Shown here: positions 21,624-33,961 of the stretch, piece by piece | How positions within the stretch are numbered: position 1 is the first letter of the stretch | Layout: every line of letters begins with the position of its first letter | Assembly: GCF_003573695.1 (NCBI RefSeq) | Contig: NC_039358.1 | Location: 95,492,881-95,556,880 of the forward strand | DNA: 64,000 nt | Source of the DNA: Papaver somniferum | Lineage: Eukaryota; Streptophyta; Magnoliopsida; Ranunculales; Papaveraceae | Direction: 5' to 3' | Translations under genes and position numbers: made by a program | Notes under the pieces: model-generated | The model's input: the letters and a program-made list of their open reading frames with translations, nothing else | Told to the model about the DNA's origin: nothing | Database searches by the model: none

Positions 21624-24097
21624 TGAAAAGACGATGGTACCCAAATATACCTCAATCTAAAACTTTTCCATCTATAAGTCCTTTCTCCGAAAGTGATTGT
21701 CTATAGACTGAGTCGAGACAAAACAACTAATCGGTTCACACTTCGTGCGATCGTCTATGGATACGAGATCGAGACAACACAACAACGAAGTATGTTTACT
21801 TGATAAGAGGTTCATACTTAACCAAACACAATAGGATTGCTATCAAGTAAATGGGAATTAACGTTTGTGTATTTTACTTCTAATTATAATAAAAACAATT
21901 ACAATTGTGGAAATAGAAAAGTAAAAGACACAACAAGATTTTGTTAACGAGGAAACCGCAAATGCAGAAAAACCCCGGGACCTTGTCCAGAATTGAATAC
22001 TCTAAGGATTAAGCCGTTATACAAAATCAAACCAACTTCGCATAGTTGAGACCAAGCAACTAAACCTATAGTTCACCTGGTTCCGTCTGTATTCCCACAC
22101 CTCCAACTTGTAATAACTCACGTACTTGGAAGAATTCTTTTGGTTCGTATTCCAAACAGTAAAGGAACAACATATCTGTTTGGTATCAACTCTTTTCAAC
22201 TAAGTGATGTGAGTTCGACAAAAGTCTCTTCCGTTTATCTCAGTAAACTCCTTTGTCAGGTCCTTAGATCTATCTACTAACAATTACCGAAGTAATCGTC
22301 TAGATTTTACAATCAATACTTTGAATCACAAAGAAACGTATTGATGTCGATCTACTCAACTAATCAATCCAATCTACCACAAGGATAAAATGATTATAGT
22401 TGGATCCTCTTTAACTGAAACAAGTATTGTGCACACCAAAGATTATGAACTCAAATCATAAATCTTCAAAGTTTTCAAATCTTCTTAGATCTTCAATAAA
22501 CACTTGCACACAATCAACTTGAATCTCTTCTCTTGTGATCAATCACGCACAGAAAGGAGTCTGTTAACAATGGATTATCACAAGACGTCTTTAGAACTAC
22601 AAACAGTCTAAAGATCCCCGTCAACTTCGATCTAGTTTGAGTGAATCTTATATCAAAAGAGAAGATTCTCAAGCATAAACAAACTAGGTGCAATCAAAGT
22701 TCAACAATCGTTAGTCAATCAAATCAATCAAAAACTAATAATAAACCGCAGTTATCTAGTTTCCCACCAACGGTACTAATAGAGCTTCGCAATCCCAAAG
22801 AAGTCTTTAAACTGGGTGGCCGTAAGAGATTTCGCCTAATTAGGTTACTTTCCTCTCCGAATAGGAGGCTCCACCAGTAACAACACAACTAGGTAGTTTT
22901 GCTGGCTTTGAGGATTAGTTTGATAGAAATGCAAACTTTGATATTTATAGACCAAGGAAGTTTGAACACCAAGGAATTTCCAAAACCGACAATATTCTCA
23001 AGATATGCAATATATTCCATATTCGGTTTCCATAATTCCTGGAAATGCTTTGTCCAAACATTGACTGAAAATCTTTAGAAAATCTCCAACTAGTAAATGC
23101 ACATTACCAATTTTCATTTTCCAAAAATAAAATAAAAAACTTTAATTAAAAGATTCTCAACTTATTTTTCGATCCGGTATTTTCCTTTGGCTATTAAGGA
23201 ATATCTTTAAACAATAAAAGATAAGCGTTACTGCACATGTTCAAAGTATGTCGGCATCTTTACTTTGTAAGTCCTCTTTCATACTTAAAATCTTGAAACA
23301 GATTTGCCACACTTCCAAACGAGTTTAGAATTGGTTCATCTGACTTTCAAGAACTATGTGATTGATTAAGAACACTCAATAACAAATCATGGGTTTCTCG
23401 GTTCTACCTCCATGTGAGTATTGTGCATAGTCACACTAGCTTTCCAAAAATTCGGTTGACTAGGTACTAGGATCGGTTCCCCACATACTATGGTAACTAC
23501 TTTTATTTGCTGCCCATGTCCATAGGATCGGTTCCCCTTTAACTAAAAACTTGGTGCACATGTTCATAGATCGGATCTCTCATCTACTAAAAACGTGTTG
23601 CACCTTTTACAAGGATCGATTCCCCTTTTTTGATCGGTTGCACCTCTTCATAGGATAGATTCCCCTTTGCCTAGAGTTGTTCATACCAATAACACTAAAT
23701 AGATCATACAATCTCAGGTGATTACTTAAGATCAGTTTCACTAATAAAAGTCATACCAATACAAAATTCAGGCCTTGTGAATAGTTTTACTAAGAACATA
23801 AACAAGTCATGATCGGTTATACTAATCACACATATTGGTAGTTCAAAAGATATGCAATGAATAATAATACCAATAAGCCTAGCGATTTCCCTTTCTATTC
23901 ACGAAACAAGTTCATGAATTTACTTCCTTTAAACTAATGTAAAACATTGTTTCCTAGGATGAAATATTCACCTCATACCCATACATAATCACAATAGCAT
24001 TCAAACGATTATGTCGATGTCTTATATACGAAGTTCAAAAGATAAGCATTATACTTCGTATTGTATTCCTTAATACTATGTCTAACTAGAGTGTAAC
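21624..24097 (-). repeat. Lard-2 3' LTR, left segment
   Basis: It matches 42735-45198 and continues after the Lard-3 insertion at 38572-38892. A minus-strand TATA-like CTATAAATAT is at 22941-22950. It contains the uninterrupted GCATTATACTTCGTATTG at about 24047-24064, the empty version of the site where GypA inserted in the other LTR. Confidence 0.88.
23468..23672. repeat. GATCGGTTCCCC tandem array in Lard-2 U3
   Basis: About five degenerate units of ~45-55 bp each contain GATCGGTTCCCC or a variant, followed by TTGTTGCACATGTTC-like sequence. The same array is at about 44608-44812 in the 5' LTR. Confidence 0.75.
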
Positions 24098-26468
24098 TGA
24101 AAAAGCGGGGGTCTAACAACAACACCAATATTTCGCTTAGCAATATGTATGGACTAACTCTGAAACACTTACTAGAGAATCAACTAGACAGTCAGACTCA
24201 ATCTAGATAAAAGTATCTCAAGGAGTTAATATCTCTCTCTTATTTTGATTTACTCAAGCTAATAGAAATCAGCGAGTCTATAATCAAACACAAGGAATAA
24301 CTTGGACGGTACCAAAGACCAATGTCCAAGGATCAATCAATATCAATCAACAACCAAAGGTCGGATTTCCAATTGATTGATTCAAACGCACAACCTGTAT
24401 TATCTCAATTATATAAACAAGTATAATGCGGAAATAGAAATAACACAGACACCAAAATTTTGTTAATGAGGAAACCGCAAATGCAGAAAAATCCCGGGAC
24501 CTAGTCCAGATTGAATACACACTGTATTAAGCCGCTACAGACACTAGCCTACTCCAAGCTAACTTCAGACTGGACTATAGTTGAACCCCAATCAGTCTCC
24601 CACTGATCTAAGGTACAGTTGTACTCCCTACGCCTCTGATCCCAGCAGGATACTGCGCACTAGATTCCCTTAGCTGATCTCACCCACAACTAAGAGTTGC
24701 TACGACCCAAAATCACAGGCTTTAACAATAAATAAATCTGTCTCCCACAGAAAAACCCTAAAAGTTTTTGTTCCGTCTTTTAATAATAATCAAGGTGAAC
24801 AGGAACCAATTGATAATCCAGTCTTATATTCCAGAAGAACATCCTAGATTAATCAATCACCTCACAACAATCTTAATCGTATGGTAGCGAAACAATATGT
24901 CGTGGAATCACAAACGATGAGACGAAGGTGTTTGTGATTACTTTTTTATATCCTGCCTATCAGAGAACTCTCACGATCTCAAGCCAATCAATATGATTGT
25001 ACTGTTACGATAGAAGATGTAAGATCAGATCACACAACTACGATAAAAGTAGTATCGTTCTGGCTTCACAATCTCAATGAAGTCTTTAAGTCGTTAACCT
25101 GGTTTTGGAAGAAGAAAACCAAAGTTTAAAGGATAAACGACTCTATCACGAAAACTAGTATCACACGTAAGGTGTGGGGATTAGTTTTGCACAATACTAG
25201 ATGTCTCCTTTATATAGCCTTTCAAATCAGGGTTTTTCCTTAGTTACAAAGCAATCAATATTCACCGTTAGATGAAAACCTGATTTAGATTCAAGCTAAT
25301 ATTTCCCAACCGTTAGATCGAAAACTTAGCTTGTCATACACAAATGAGTGTACGCTTCTAGGTTTGTTAACCGCACCCAAACGTGTACATTGTTGGTTCA
25401 ACAATAGTCTACCCAAAGAGGTTAACCATATGAGCGTTTCATACCAACCATGTTCTTCTTCACCATAACTAGTTCAATTGACTCAAATGAACTAGTTAAG
25501 AGAGTTTTTCAATTGCAAGGAAATCTTATGTAACTACACAAGACACAATTGAAGCACAGATGATTTGATTCACTCGAATCGGTTCACGAACTTTAATAGC
25601 CATGGTTTGCTAATGCATTCCTTAGTCTTTTAAGATTAAGTTCAGAAATCATCTTTAGATATATAACCTTCTCAAGTTTGCAGACTAGGTTCGTGGACTT
25701 AAGACACTGTCTAGAGTTTACAAACTCCAGCAGAAATTCTCGGGTTCGAGAACTATGCCGGTTTGCGGACTGGGTTCGCGGACTTGGCTCACGCAAGTAG
25801 TTTGTCAACTCCAGCAGAAATTCTCGGGTTTGAGAACTTCGGGAGTTCGCGGACTGAGTTCACGGACTAGGCACTAGCCATACTTCCGGTTCTCTTGATC
25901 AACAAAGTTCGAAAACTTCGGTTCAAGGAATCTATTGGTTATGTAATCTAAACTCTCATTCCAATCATTGAAACATTCTTAGAGGATGTTATATAGTTGT
26001 TACACTATTTCTCGTCAAAGAAATTTTCAAAGTGATTGAAACATTCATGAATTTCGTCACTAGGTAAAGATAAACTTGGTCGAAGCGAAAAGCTTACCAA
26101 CACATATTTCGAGATATAGATATGCGAGGTATACTCGGCTCGAAATACCAAATGTGTATGATCTAGTCTAGTATAGCATACGACTTTTGTCTCAAAGAGT
26201 AGGGGATATAATAGATATACTTTTGAGCGATAGATAAGTTCAAGTCTCCACATACCTTTTTGTCGAGAAGTTCCACCGGTTCCTTGAGTAGATCTTCTTA
26301 TTGTATGATGAATTTCCATGAAGTCCTTGAGCTCAACTACACTTACTATCAAGTCCGAGACTTAGCTATAAGAGACTAGAAATCAAGACTTATAGTTTTG
26401 ATCACTAACATTGACAAACATTCTTGAGATAGCAACGCATGCGAGTTTGACCGAGCAGTGCTCTAACA
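24098..26468 (-). repeat. Lard-3 3' LTR (2371 bp)
   Basis: It pairs with 36189-38571; the first ~190 bp differ at roughly eleven positions by eye. A minus-strand TATATAAAG is at 25208-25216. A U3 array of repeated TTCGCGGACT-type and CCAGCAGAAATTCTCGGG segments lies at about 25675-25875. The polypurine tract begins at 26469. Confidence 0.9.
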
Positions 26469-28104
26469 ATCTCCCCCTTTGTCAATTTTAGTGAAAAAAC
26501 TATCAACACATATGGAATACAAAAAAGACAATGAAACTTTAGTAGATCCTATTCCACATGTCTAATCTTCAACATTCCTCGAAATCTTCGTCACTTCCAA
26601 GTACTCCAATGATCCCAAAGGTTGTAAGTTTAGCATCACCGTTGTTGAAGATCCATATCTATAACAATGAGAAAGCATCGGTCTCGATCATTGTTATACA
26701 GTGTCATAGTATTATTACACAGTGTCAAAGTCCAATTGTATCACAACTTCAACAATAATACTATGGTGATATGTATCACTCCCCCTTAGTCAATACTTCA
26801 TCTCACATTAAAACCACTCCCCCTTACACAATGATCCGAAAACCATATGCATTTGTAGTGTGAATTACATATTAATTCTCCCCCTTTTTGTCAATAAAAT
26901 TGGCAAAGGTACAAGAACGGGATCATAATGAAATTTCCGTAAGATACATTTCATGACTGAGAGAAAGAAACACAAGTCATCTTATTTAGATGCAATCATA
27001 TAGCCGAAGCTAACATCATTCATCAAGGAGTTTAAAGATACAAGATAACCACTCTAAAATTCCACAGCCGCACAACCCTCAAGATATGACCATTAAGCAC
27101 AAGTTCAAAAGAACTCTCTCCCATTTGATGTCATTCTCGAAAGAACAACAACGAACGACCTTAATTTCAAGAGAAAAGAAGGATTTTATTGGACACCAAA
27201 ACCATGAGAATGATTTTTATATCCAACACTCAATTAAATTATTCATAAGTAAACCCATGAATAATCTAATCGGAATACATAATCAAATTAACCACAAAAG
27301 TGATCAATTTAATTCATTGTGCTCAACATAAGTAAACTTATGGAGCAACGACTAAGTTAATCATACAAGAGAGTGATTGGCTTAATCGTTCATGTACTCA
27401 ACACAAGAGAACTTGTGGAGTAATAACTAAATAACCAAGAAGATGATTAATTTAGTTCTAAATGCTCAACATAAGGTACCTCACGGAACAAACAACCAAG
27501 CTAATCAAAAATAATCAACTTAGTTGTATCGTGCTCAACATAAGACACATCACGGAGCCTCACGGTAATACAAAAAGATGGACCAATGAAGATTTATACC
27601 GTGGAATACACAATGATTCATTCTTTTGCACAAGCATATACAATAGCAATAATCCTTGGATACAAAATATTTTAACCTATCTTCCGTCAAGGGTTTACAA
27701 TATAGGCTTAACTTTTGTATATGTCAAAAGTCTATTCATTCTTAAACCAATAAACGACTACCGATCGTGAACGACTTTACTTTTGACAAAAATATGGGAC
27801 AACAAAGTTCACGGACGTAAACACAAATATCCCATAACAAATTGCAATATAACAAAATCAAAAATATTGGAAAACATCATCCTCCAAATAGTTTTAGAAT
27901 TTTAAACCAAAAAAAAACTAAAAACAAGAAGATGAAAATAGTAGCTATGTGTAGTCACAATCATCACTATTCAAAGCACTAGTTATTCTTTCAACTAAGC
28001 CAAAAAGAATACATACTAGGCAACAATAATAAATCAACAATCTAAAGGAAAACAAACTCCAGTACACTTTCCGAACACGAACTAAGATCATATGGACGGT
28101 TCAG
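26469..28104 (-). other. Lard-3 polypurine tracts and 3' untranslated region
   Basis: The primary tract is at 26469-26481, with further tracts near 26778, 26815 and 26877. The first ~720 bases align with the Cop-1 3' untranslated region (9521-10240). Four ~70-bp degenerate units beginning with a TGCTCAACATAAG-like motif start near 27320, 27395, 27463 and 27532. Small plus-strand ORFs here follow the repeats and are not supported. Confidence 0.7.
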
Positions 28105-28333
28105 GAACTACACGAGTCATGGGATCTTTGAGCTTGTGAAAGACAGCATTTATTGCAACATCGGAGTGGTGATTCTCTTTGCGAAGATCATTGATGCATG
28201 ACATTATGAGACCAAAGGTCAGTAGTAACCTTTTTCAACTCAGTTTTCAAAGCATCAAGATTTTTCACAGTAGCAATGAGCTATTGTTTTGCTTCTCCAA
28301 AGTACTTAAGAAAGTCGTGAACAACTTCAGCAG
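28105..28333 (-). pseudogene. Lard-3 second coding tract, fragment
   Basis: The minus strand reads a helical, Lys/Glu-rich tract (VKNLDALKTELKKVTTDL, then FHKLKDPMTRVVPEP) with two stops and a frame change. It occupies the same place as the decayed coiled-coil tract at 40666-41117 in Lard-2. It is cut on its upstream side by GypA-1. Function unknown; the link to the Lard-2 tract rests on position and composition. Confidence 0.35.
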
Positions 28334-28794
28334 TGTAGATGGTGGATTTTCGACAAGGGCTAAAATCGTAAACTCATAATTATACGAAGCTCTGATCCAG
28401 CAATCAGACGTGAGTATTGAGACACGGATCTCTCATCGAATTCTCAACGGAGAGTACTTTCTCTCAGAGTACATGTAGATATGTAGTCTCACGACTGGAC
28501 AACGACATATCTCATGAATACTGAACACTTTCAGTGATTATTTCTATATAGTATCACGAGATGGACGGCTCCTAGACAGCTTGCTCTGCTAGTATAGAAC
28601 GATAACGTCTTCAGGAATAAACAACGAGTTTACCCTGACTATATAAAGGATATGACTTACCGACAAGCTCATATAGGGATAATTAATGCTCCTAGACAGA
28701 TTTCTCTGCTAGTATGGAACCACAAACTTAATTATTCCTAATTAAGATTAATTCTGCCGTGACATTCACTACTGAATTCCCAGAATAATCTATT

Positions 28795-29085
28795 ATTGCT
28801 TCTATTCCATGGTCGAATCCACGACTGGTCCCATGGAATGGCAATAACAGTTGCTCCTATTCCATGGTCGAATCCACGACTGGTCCCATGGAATGGAAAT
28901 AAACAATTGTTCTGATTCTATGATAGAATCCACGACTTGATCTCATAGAATAGCAATAACTATATTATCTTATTACTCCGATTTCATGATCGAATCCACA
29001 ACTGGTCTCATAAATGGTAATAGATAAAACTTAATTACTCTGATTCTATGGTCGAATCTACGATCCCATGGAATGGTAATGCTCA
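28795..29085. repeat. ~57 bp dyad array in GypA LTR
   Basis: Five degenerate units lie near 28804, 28859, 28916, 28979 and 29040. The best have perfect 9-bp arms ATTCCATGG and CCATGGAAT around TCGAATCCACGACTGGTC. Matching arrays are at about 48040-48330 (GypA-2) and 59745-60030 (GypA-3). Confidence 0.8.
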
Positions 29086-29394
29086 CTTTATTATTCTGAA
29101 TTCGTAGCCGAATCCTCAGCTGATATTATGAATTAATAATAAACATCTTATTACTCAGTTTTGTGAATTATTCTCCACCGAATTCCACAATTAGTAATAA
29201 ATAAACAATAACCGGGCGTCTGAGCTACCTCTAAGTAAGCCCCGATTCAAATGGTGAAGGTGTGTTCAACGACGATACACTAACAGTCACCGCACGAACG
29301 AGTATTTCAAAATACAACGAAACGATGAACCTATGCAAAATAGGGAAGAAAATAATAAATAATTAAAAATATTGACCAAGGTGCTGGGAGCACG

Positions 29395-30160
29395 GACACA
29401 CGACCGACCGACCGTTTCGTGGTCAATCCCACGCCAGTTTTATATTTTTAATGCGTTTTATAATTTTCCATGATTTGATGAAAATTCTCTCATTTTATCA
29501 AATCTCCTTCGTCTCGAGGAAACTCCTCGGCTTCATGGTGTTTTCATAAACTCCTTGGCCAACCGGACATGCCTTGGTCCCAGCCGGGCCCACACCTTAT
29601 GGTTCCTCATTATTTTATTATTATTTCTATGATATCCTGAAAAAACTCCTTGATTTCATGGTATTTTGCAAAAATTAGGAAATAAATAACATAAAATTAT
29701 GAAAAACTCGTGGGACCGGGCCCTAGCCGGCCAGCCATGCCCTAGCCGGTCCCACACGCCCCTTTATTTTATTATTATTTATTTTATTTTCCTTGAATTT
29801 ATCAAATTCCTGGATTTCATGGTATTTCTCTCAAATTAGGAAAAATTCCCTCAAATCATGAAAAATACATTAAAAATATATATAAAATTATGAAAACTTG
29901 TGGGACCGAGCCCTAGCCGGCCGACCATGCCTCCCACGGCCCCACACGCCCTTGTTTTTATGATTTTAATATTTTTGCTTCCTTGAACTCATGAAAACTC
30001 CTTCACTTCAGGGAAACTCCCTAAATTCATCAAAACTCTTTAAATCCATGATATTTTCATAAAATCATAAAAAATATTATAAAATTAAGGGAAAGGCACC
30101 ACGGGACCGTGGTCACGACTGGACGACCATACCTTGGTTTCACGGTCCCACTCTTCCTCA
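29395..30160. repeat. ~170-200 bp GC-rich tandem units in GypA LTR
   Basis: At least four units each contain a GC-rich core such as GGGACCGGGCCCTAGCCGG followed by CATGCC and an AT-rich spacer with CATGGTATTTTC. The cores sit near 29568, 29737, 29926 and 30128. The other GypA LTRs carry the same series in inverse orientation. Confidence 0.7.
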
Positions 30161-30724
30161 TTCCTTTATTTTATAATTATTTTCCATCATCTCATGGTGT
30201 TTTCCTCGGTTTCAGCGAAACCCTAATTTTGGCATATTTTCTCGAATATACGCTCAACTGCACGTCAGAAAATATCAAAATTCTCAGAACTGAGACAAGG
30301 ACATACTAGGGACATGAGCATGTTATCTTGATTGACCATGATTGACTCTTTGGCTTACAGAAGCCGGTCCCATCAATTTTCACAGTTTTGACCTAATTTG
30401 CACAATTGCACGTATTAGGTCCAAGACTCTTCCAAACACTTTGGATTTTCATGAAGTGATCATCAGGCGGTCACGTGACTACCCTGGGCCGGTTTCATGA
30501 CCCCATGGTCGGTCCCTCACTTTGTCATAATTAATTAGGTTTTCTCACCTAAGGCTCAGACGAGCATTTTCGAATAAATGATTAAACCAACATTTAATCA
30601 TTCTTTCACCAACAAATCGTCAACTCTTCAGGAGTTCTTTATATTTTCTCACGTGAGCATATGGACACTACATGGTTGATCCACGGTCCCATGTGGTCGC
30701 TCCCTCCTTCGTCCCATGGTTAAA

Positions 30725-32738
30725 TGGTAGGTTTCTAAAAAGACTTACAAACTAATATGCAAGTGCACGGTGTCGATTGTAGCTTGTGCAAATACGGGTC
30801 GAATCCACAGGGACTAGGGTGTGAGTTTAAGTTTCCTAAACTGTTTTCTAAGCTTAACAGAGAACAAAGGCAGTGATAAAGAAACAAAGGCAGTGAGCCA
30901 AAGGCAGTGAAGATGATTACAACTACAGATGGTAGACTAGGAGGATACTAAGGCATTTGATTCCACATCTTGATCCTAAACTAAGGAAGTTCTTATGCAA
31001 GCTATGTCTTGTTCTTTCAGGGAAGACTACAATGAGTGATTTACTAACTAACCTTGCTAACTTACCCCTAGCATCAACTGTCTTCTTACAGCACAGCTGA
31101 TCACAGGCTTGTTCGCTCAACCAGTTAACTATCAATTCTAAGGCAATCTCTATAGTGGATTGAATTCTTAACTATTGACTAGCTACACTCCTAGCATCAA
31201 CTGTCTTCTTACAGCACAACTTATCACAAGTGAGTTAACCCAAGTAGCAATTCATCAATCCTAAGGCAGTTAAATCATTCCAAGACAATACATTACAGTC
31301 CTTCAAATGGACCGATTTCTTAACCACAGTCACAACTTCACCCCTAGCATCAGCTGTCTTCTTACAGCACAGCTGATCACAGGTGAATTAGCTCAAATGG
31401 CTAATTATCAGTCCTACTTAAGTTTAAACATCACAAGAACAATAACATGTATACTAACTATCCTAGCATGCAATCAAGAGTTTCATCTAAGCCCTAGAAA
31501 GTAAATTAGAACATACTAGACATGGTGAACAAATACAATTGAAATTTACAAAATAATTTAAACTAAGAACTAACCCTTGAGGCACTGGCTATTCCAGTCC
31601 TCTTGGGTGAAGCACTGGCTAGCCCAGGCATAACTTCTAACACACACCCACACATCATATTTATAGTTACAAGCTTCAATTAGGGTTCTACACAAGTTTT
31701 CCCCAAATCCCCAAAAACAGCAGAAATTAGGGTTATTGATTTACCTAATTTGATGGGATGATTCGTTCCCATGTCTTCGACCCATCCTTCCTCTTCTCTT
31801 CCTTCTCCATCTCCTGTTCCAACTGCTCCTCTAGCTCGAGCTATTTTATCAATTTCTCTTCTTTCCTGTCTTTGAAACCCTAGGAGAGAAATTGGTATGA
31901 TAGCTGGCTAGAAAGAAGGGGGAAATAGGTAGGCATTAGTAGGTGATAACCATGATGGATTTTGGTGGTGGTTGGCGACGAAGAGATGGTGGTTGAGAAG
32001 AGGCAGTGGAGTTGCAGACGGAGAAGAAGATGGGTTCGATGGAGAATATGAGAAGGGGTTGTTTGGTACGGGGTATAGGTGTTTGGTACTCGGGTGTTGA
32101 GTGGGTGTAGCAAATGTTGATGCGCAGCAAGGATGAGACGTTGGATGCGAAGATGATGGATCGATCTAACGGCGAGACGGAGGCAGATCTTGAGCGACCG
32201 TTGGATTCTAGATACAACAATTCTGACGTTCCAGATGAGAGTTAGGTGCTATGATGTTTGACAGGGGCTTCAGAGTTTGATGCACTGTGATGAAGCGACC
32301 GTTGGATACATCTGTGGATCCAATCTGACGGCTACGAGCTTAGGCAGGCTTTGGACTTGGACTTAGGTTAGAGTTTGGGCTTAGGTTAGAGTTTGGGCTT
32401 GGACTTAGGTTAGAGTTTGGGCTTAGACAATTTTGAGCCCGCTTCTTCTTTAAGAACAAATTCTTCCTTCCAAGCCCACTTCTAGTTGGTCCGGCTCTTG
32501 CAAACATCATTCTTCGCTGCCTTTCTGCGGGAGTCTTTGTCGTTTCTTTGCTCTTTTCACTCCGTGAGTTAACCAGGCTTTATTTAGTACCTAAAAATGC
32601 AAAATTAATTAAGAAAAGTATTTATTCTTGAAAACAATGAAAATACAGAATATGGGTTAAAATGGAGAATTAGAACACAAAAGATGAGTTAATTGCCAAG
32701 AAAAATATATAGAAATATGCACTTTTTAGCACTCATCA
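30725..32738 (-). mobile_element. Sol-1, solo LTR inside GypA-1 LTR
   Basis: Termini are TGGTAGG on the left and CACTCATCA on the right; the minus strand starts TGATGAGTGCTAAAAAGTGC, a common start for plant gypsy LTRs. A 5 bp duplication TTAAA (30720-30724 and 32739-32743) flanks it. GypA-2 and GypA-3 show the unoccupied site GGTTAAAATTCTGACG or close variants. No internal coding or partner LTR is present. Short GGCTTAGGTTAGAGTTT repeats lie near 32350-32420. Confidence 0.85.
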
Positions 32739-33904
32739 TTAAACTTCTGACGGACCATGAATTGATCATCAATTGATCAAATTAGGGTTTCTGAATCCAA
32801 GGATCATCATTCCAGATTCCAACCTTAATAATTTTACCACGACCTCATGGTCATTAATTTTATTAATTATGCTCGGTTCAATGACCAGTATTCTAATTAA
32901 TATTTTTGGTACGCTGCCAATAATCCATCAGATGAGCAACACATGCTCAGACGATCAAATATTCAACAATTCATCACATGAGAAACACTTGCTCAGATGA
33001 TAAATATTTGCTCAAACCAAGTAATATTGGTTCAACAATCAATATTCAACGATCCATCGAATGAGCAATACTCGCTCACTTCATCGTAAGAACTATACCT
33101 CTGTCTCATGACATGTTCAATTCATGAGTTTCAGAACATCATGTTCAACTCAGCAACTACATGGACTCATCGTCCCATCAAACCACGAAGTCATCAATTG
33201 ACTAACATACCACGAGACGTCTATCGTGTCACTTTGGGGGGATATCACTTAGGGTTTTGGTCTGGCGGTCTACAACACGTGTGTTCATACACACGTTGGA
33301 ATGTGAGCAAGTCGTGCAATCAGTTGAAGGATTTCACAAAGTAGTGGATGGAAAATGGACCAAGTCATCACACGATGAGCAACTGGTCTCCAACACGATT
33401 TCCATTTCCCCACTCTTTCATCCCATCAACTGTCACTCTTCACGGAATCATGGTGTCTAAAATTCCAGCAATATAAATAAGTCTCTGAATCATGATTGAA
33501 GGATCAGCATAAACAATATCATCAATCTCACGTCTCATCGACAACACGAGATCATCAACTCATCAATTGAGCAACTACACTCAATTGAGAAATTTCAATC
33601 ATTCAGAGCTTATCATATTTAGAATTCACACACCCACAATCTTTGATTATCATTGATTCCACACATTTCCCAGCTTACCTCCTACAGATCAACCCATCCT
33701 CTCTTGTGACCGAATTTACTCTGGAACGGTCATTGTCTTGATTTAGGCCGGAGTACTACAGATTGATATCTCGAACCTAAAGCACCCCCTTTGCAGCGGT
33801 GCATCTGTGTGAGGTTTAACATTTCTCTCGGTTCGAGGAGTCTCCTCCGTACGGCCGTCTCCTCAATTCCTTAAAAACCAGCAAATCGTGTTTCTCCATC
33901 TACA

Positions 33905-33961
33905 TATTGGAGACCACAGTGGGTGATCATTCTCTCGGTTGCAATCTCAAAATTTCACAAG
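33905..33961 (+). other. GypA-1 leader and primer site region
   Basis: Fifty-seven bases between LTR end and gag ATG. It contains TTGGAGACCACAGTGGGTGATC, matched in GypA-3 by TTGGAAACCACAGTGGGAGATC. The primer site probably starts at TGG three bases after the LTR. The tRNA was not identified. Confidence 0.5.

Larger units (their letters stand above)
28334..33904 (+). repeat. GypA-1 5' LTR, interrupted by Sol-1
   Basis: It runs TGTAGATGGTGG to CTCCATCTACA. It is 5571 bp in place, or about 3.55 kb without Sol-1 and its duplication, matching the 3594 bp GypA-2 LTR. A plus-strand TATA box (TATATAAAG) is at 28640-28648. It contains two repeat arrays listed separately. Few plant gypsy LTRs are this long. 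Confidence 0.9.

Noticed and set aside
28780..29085. CRISPR-like regularly spaced repeats
   Set aside because: Units are degenerate, dyad-bearing and inside a plant LTR; spacer and repeat are not distinguishable, and the setting is eukaryotic.
31880..32220. Minus-strand ORFs of 77 and 94 codons
   Set aside because: They are in overlapping frames within the Sol-1 LTR, rich in Ser/Thr/Pro, with no family resemblance. LTR composition explains them.
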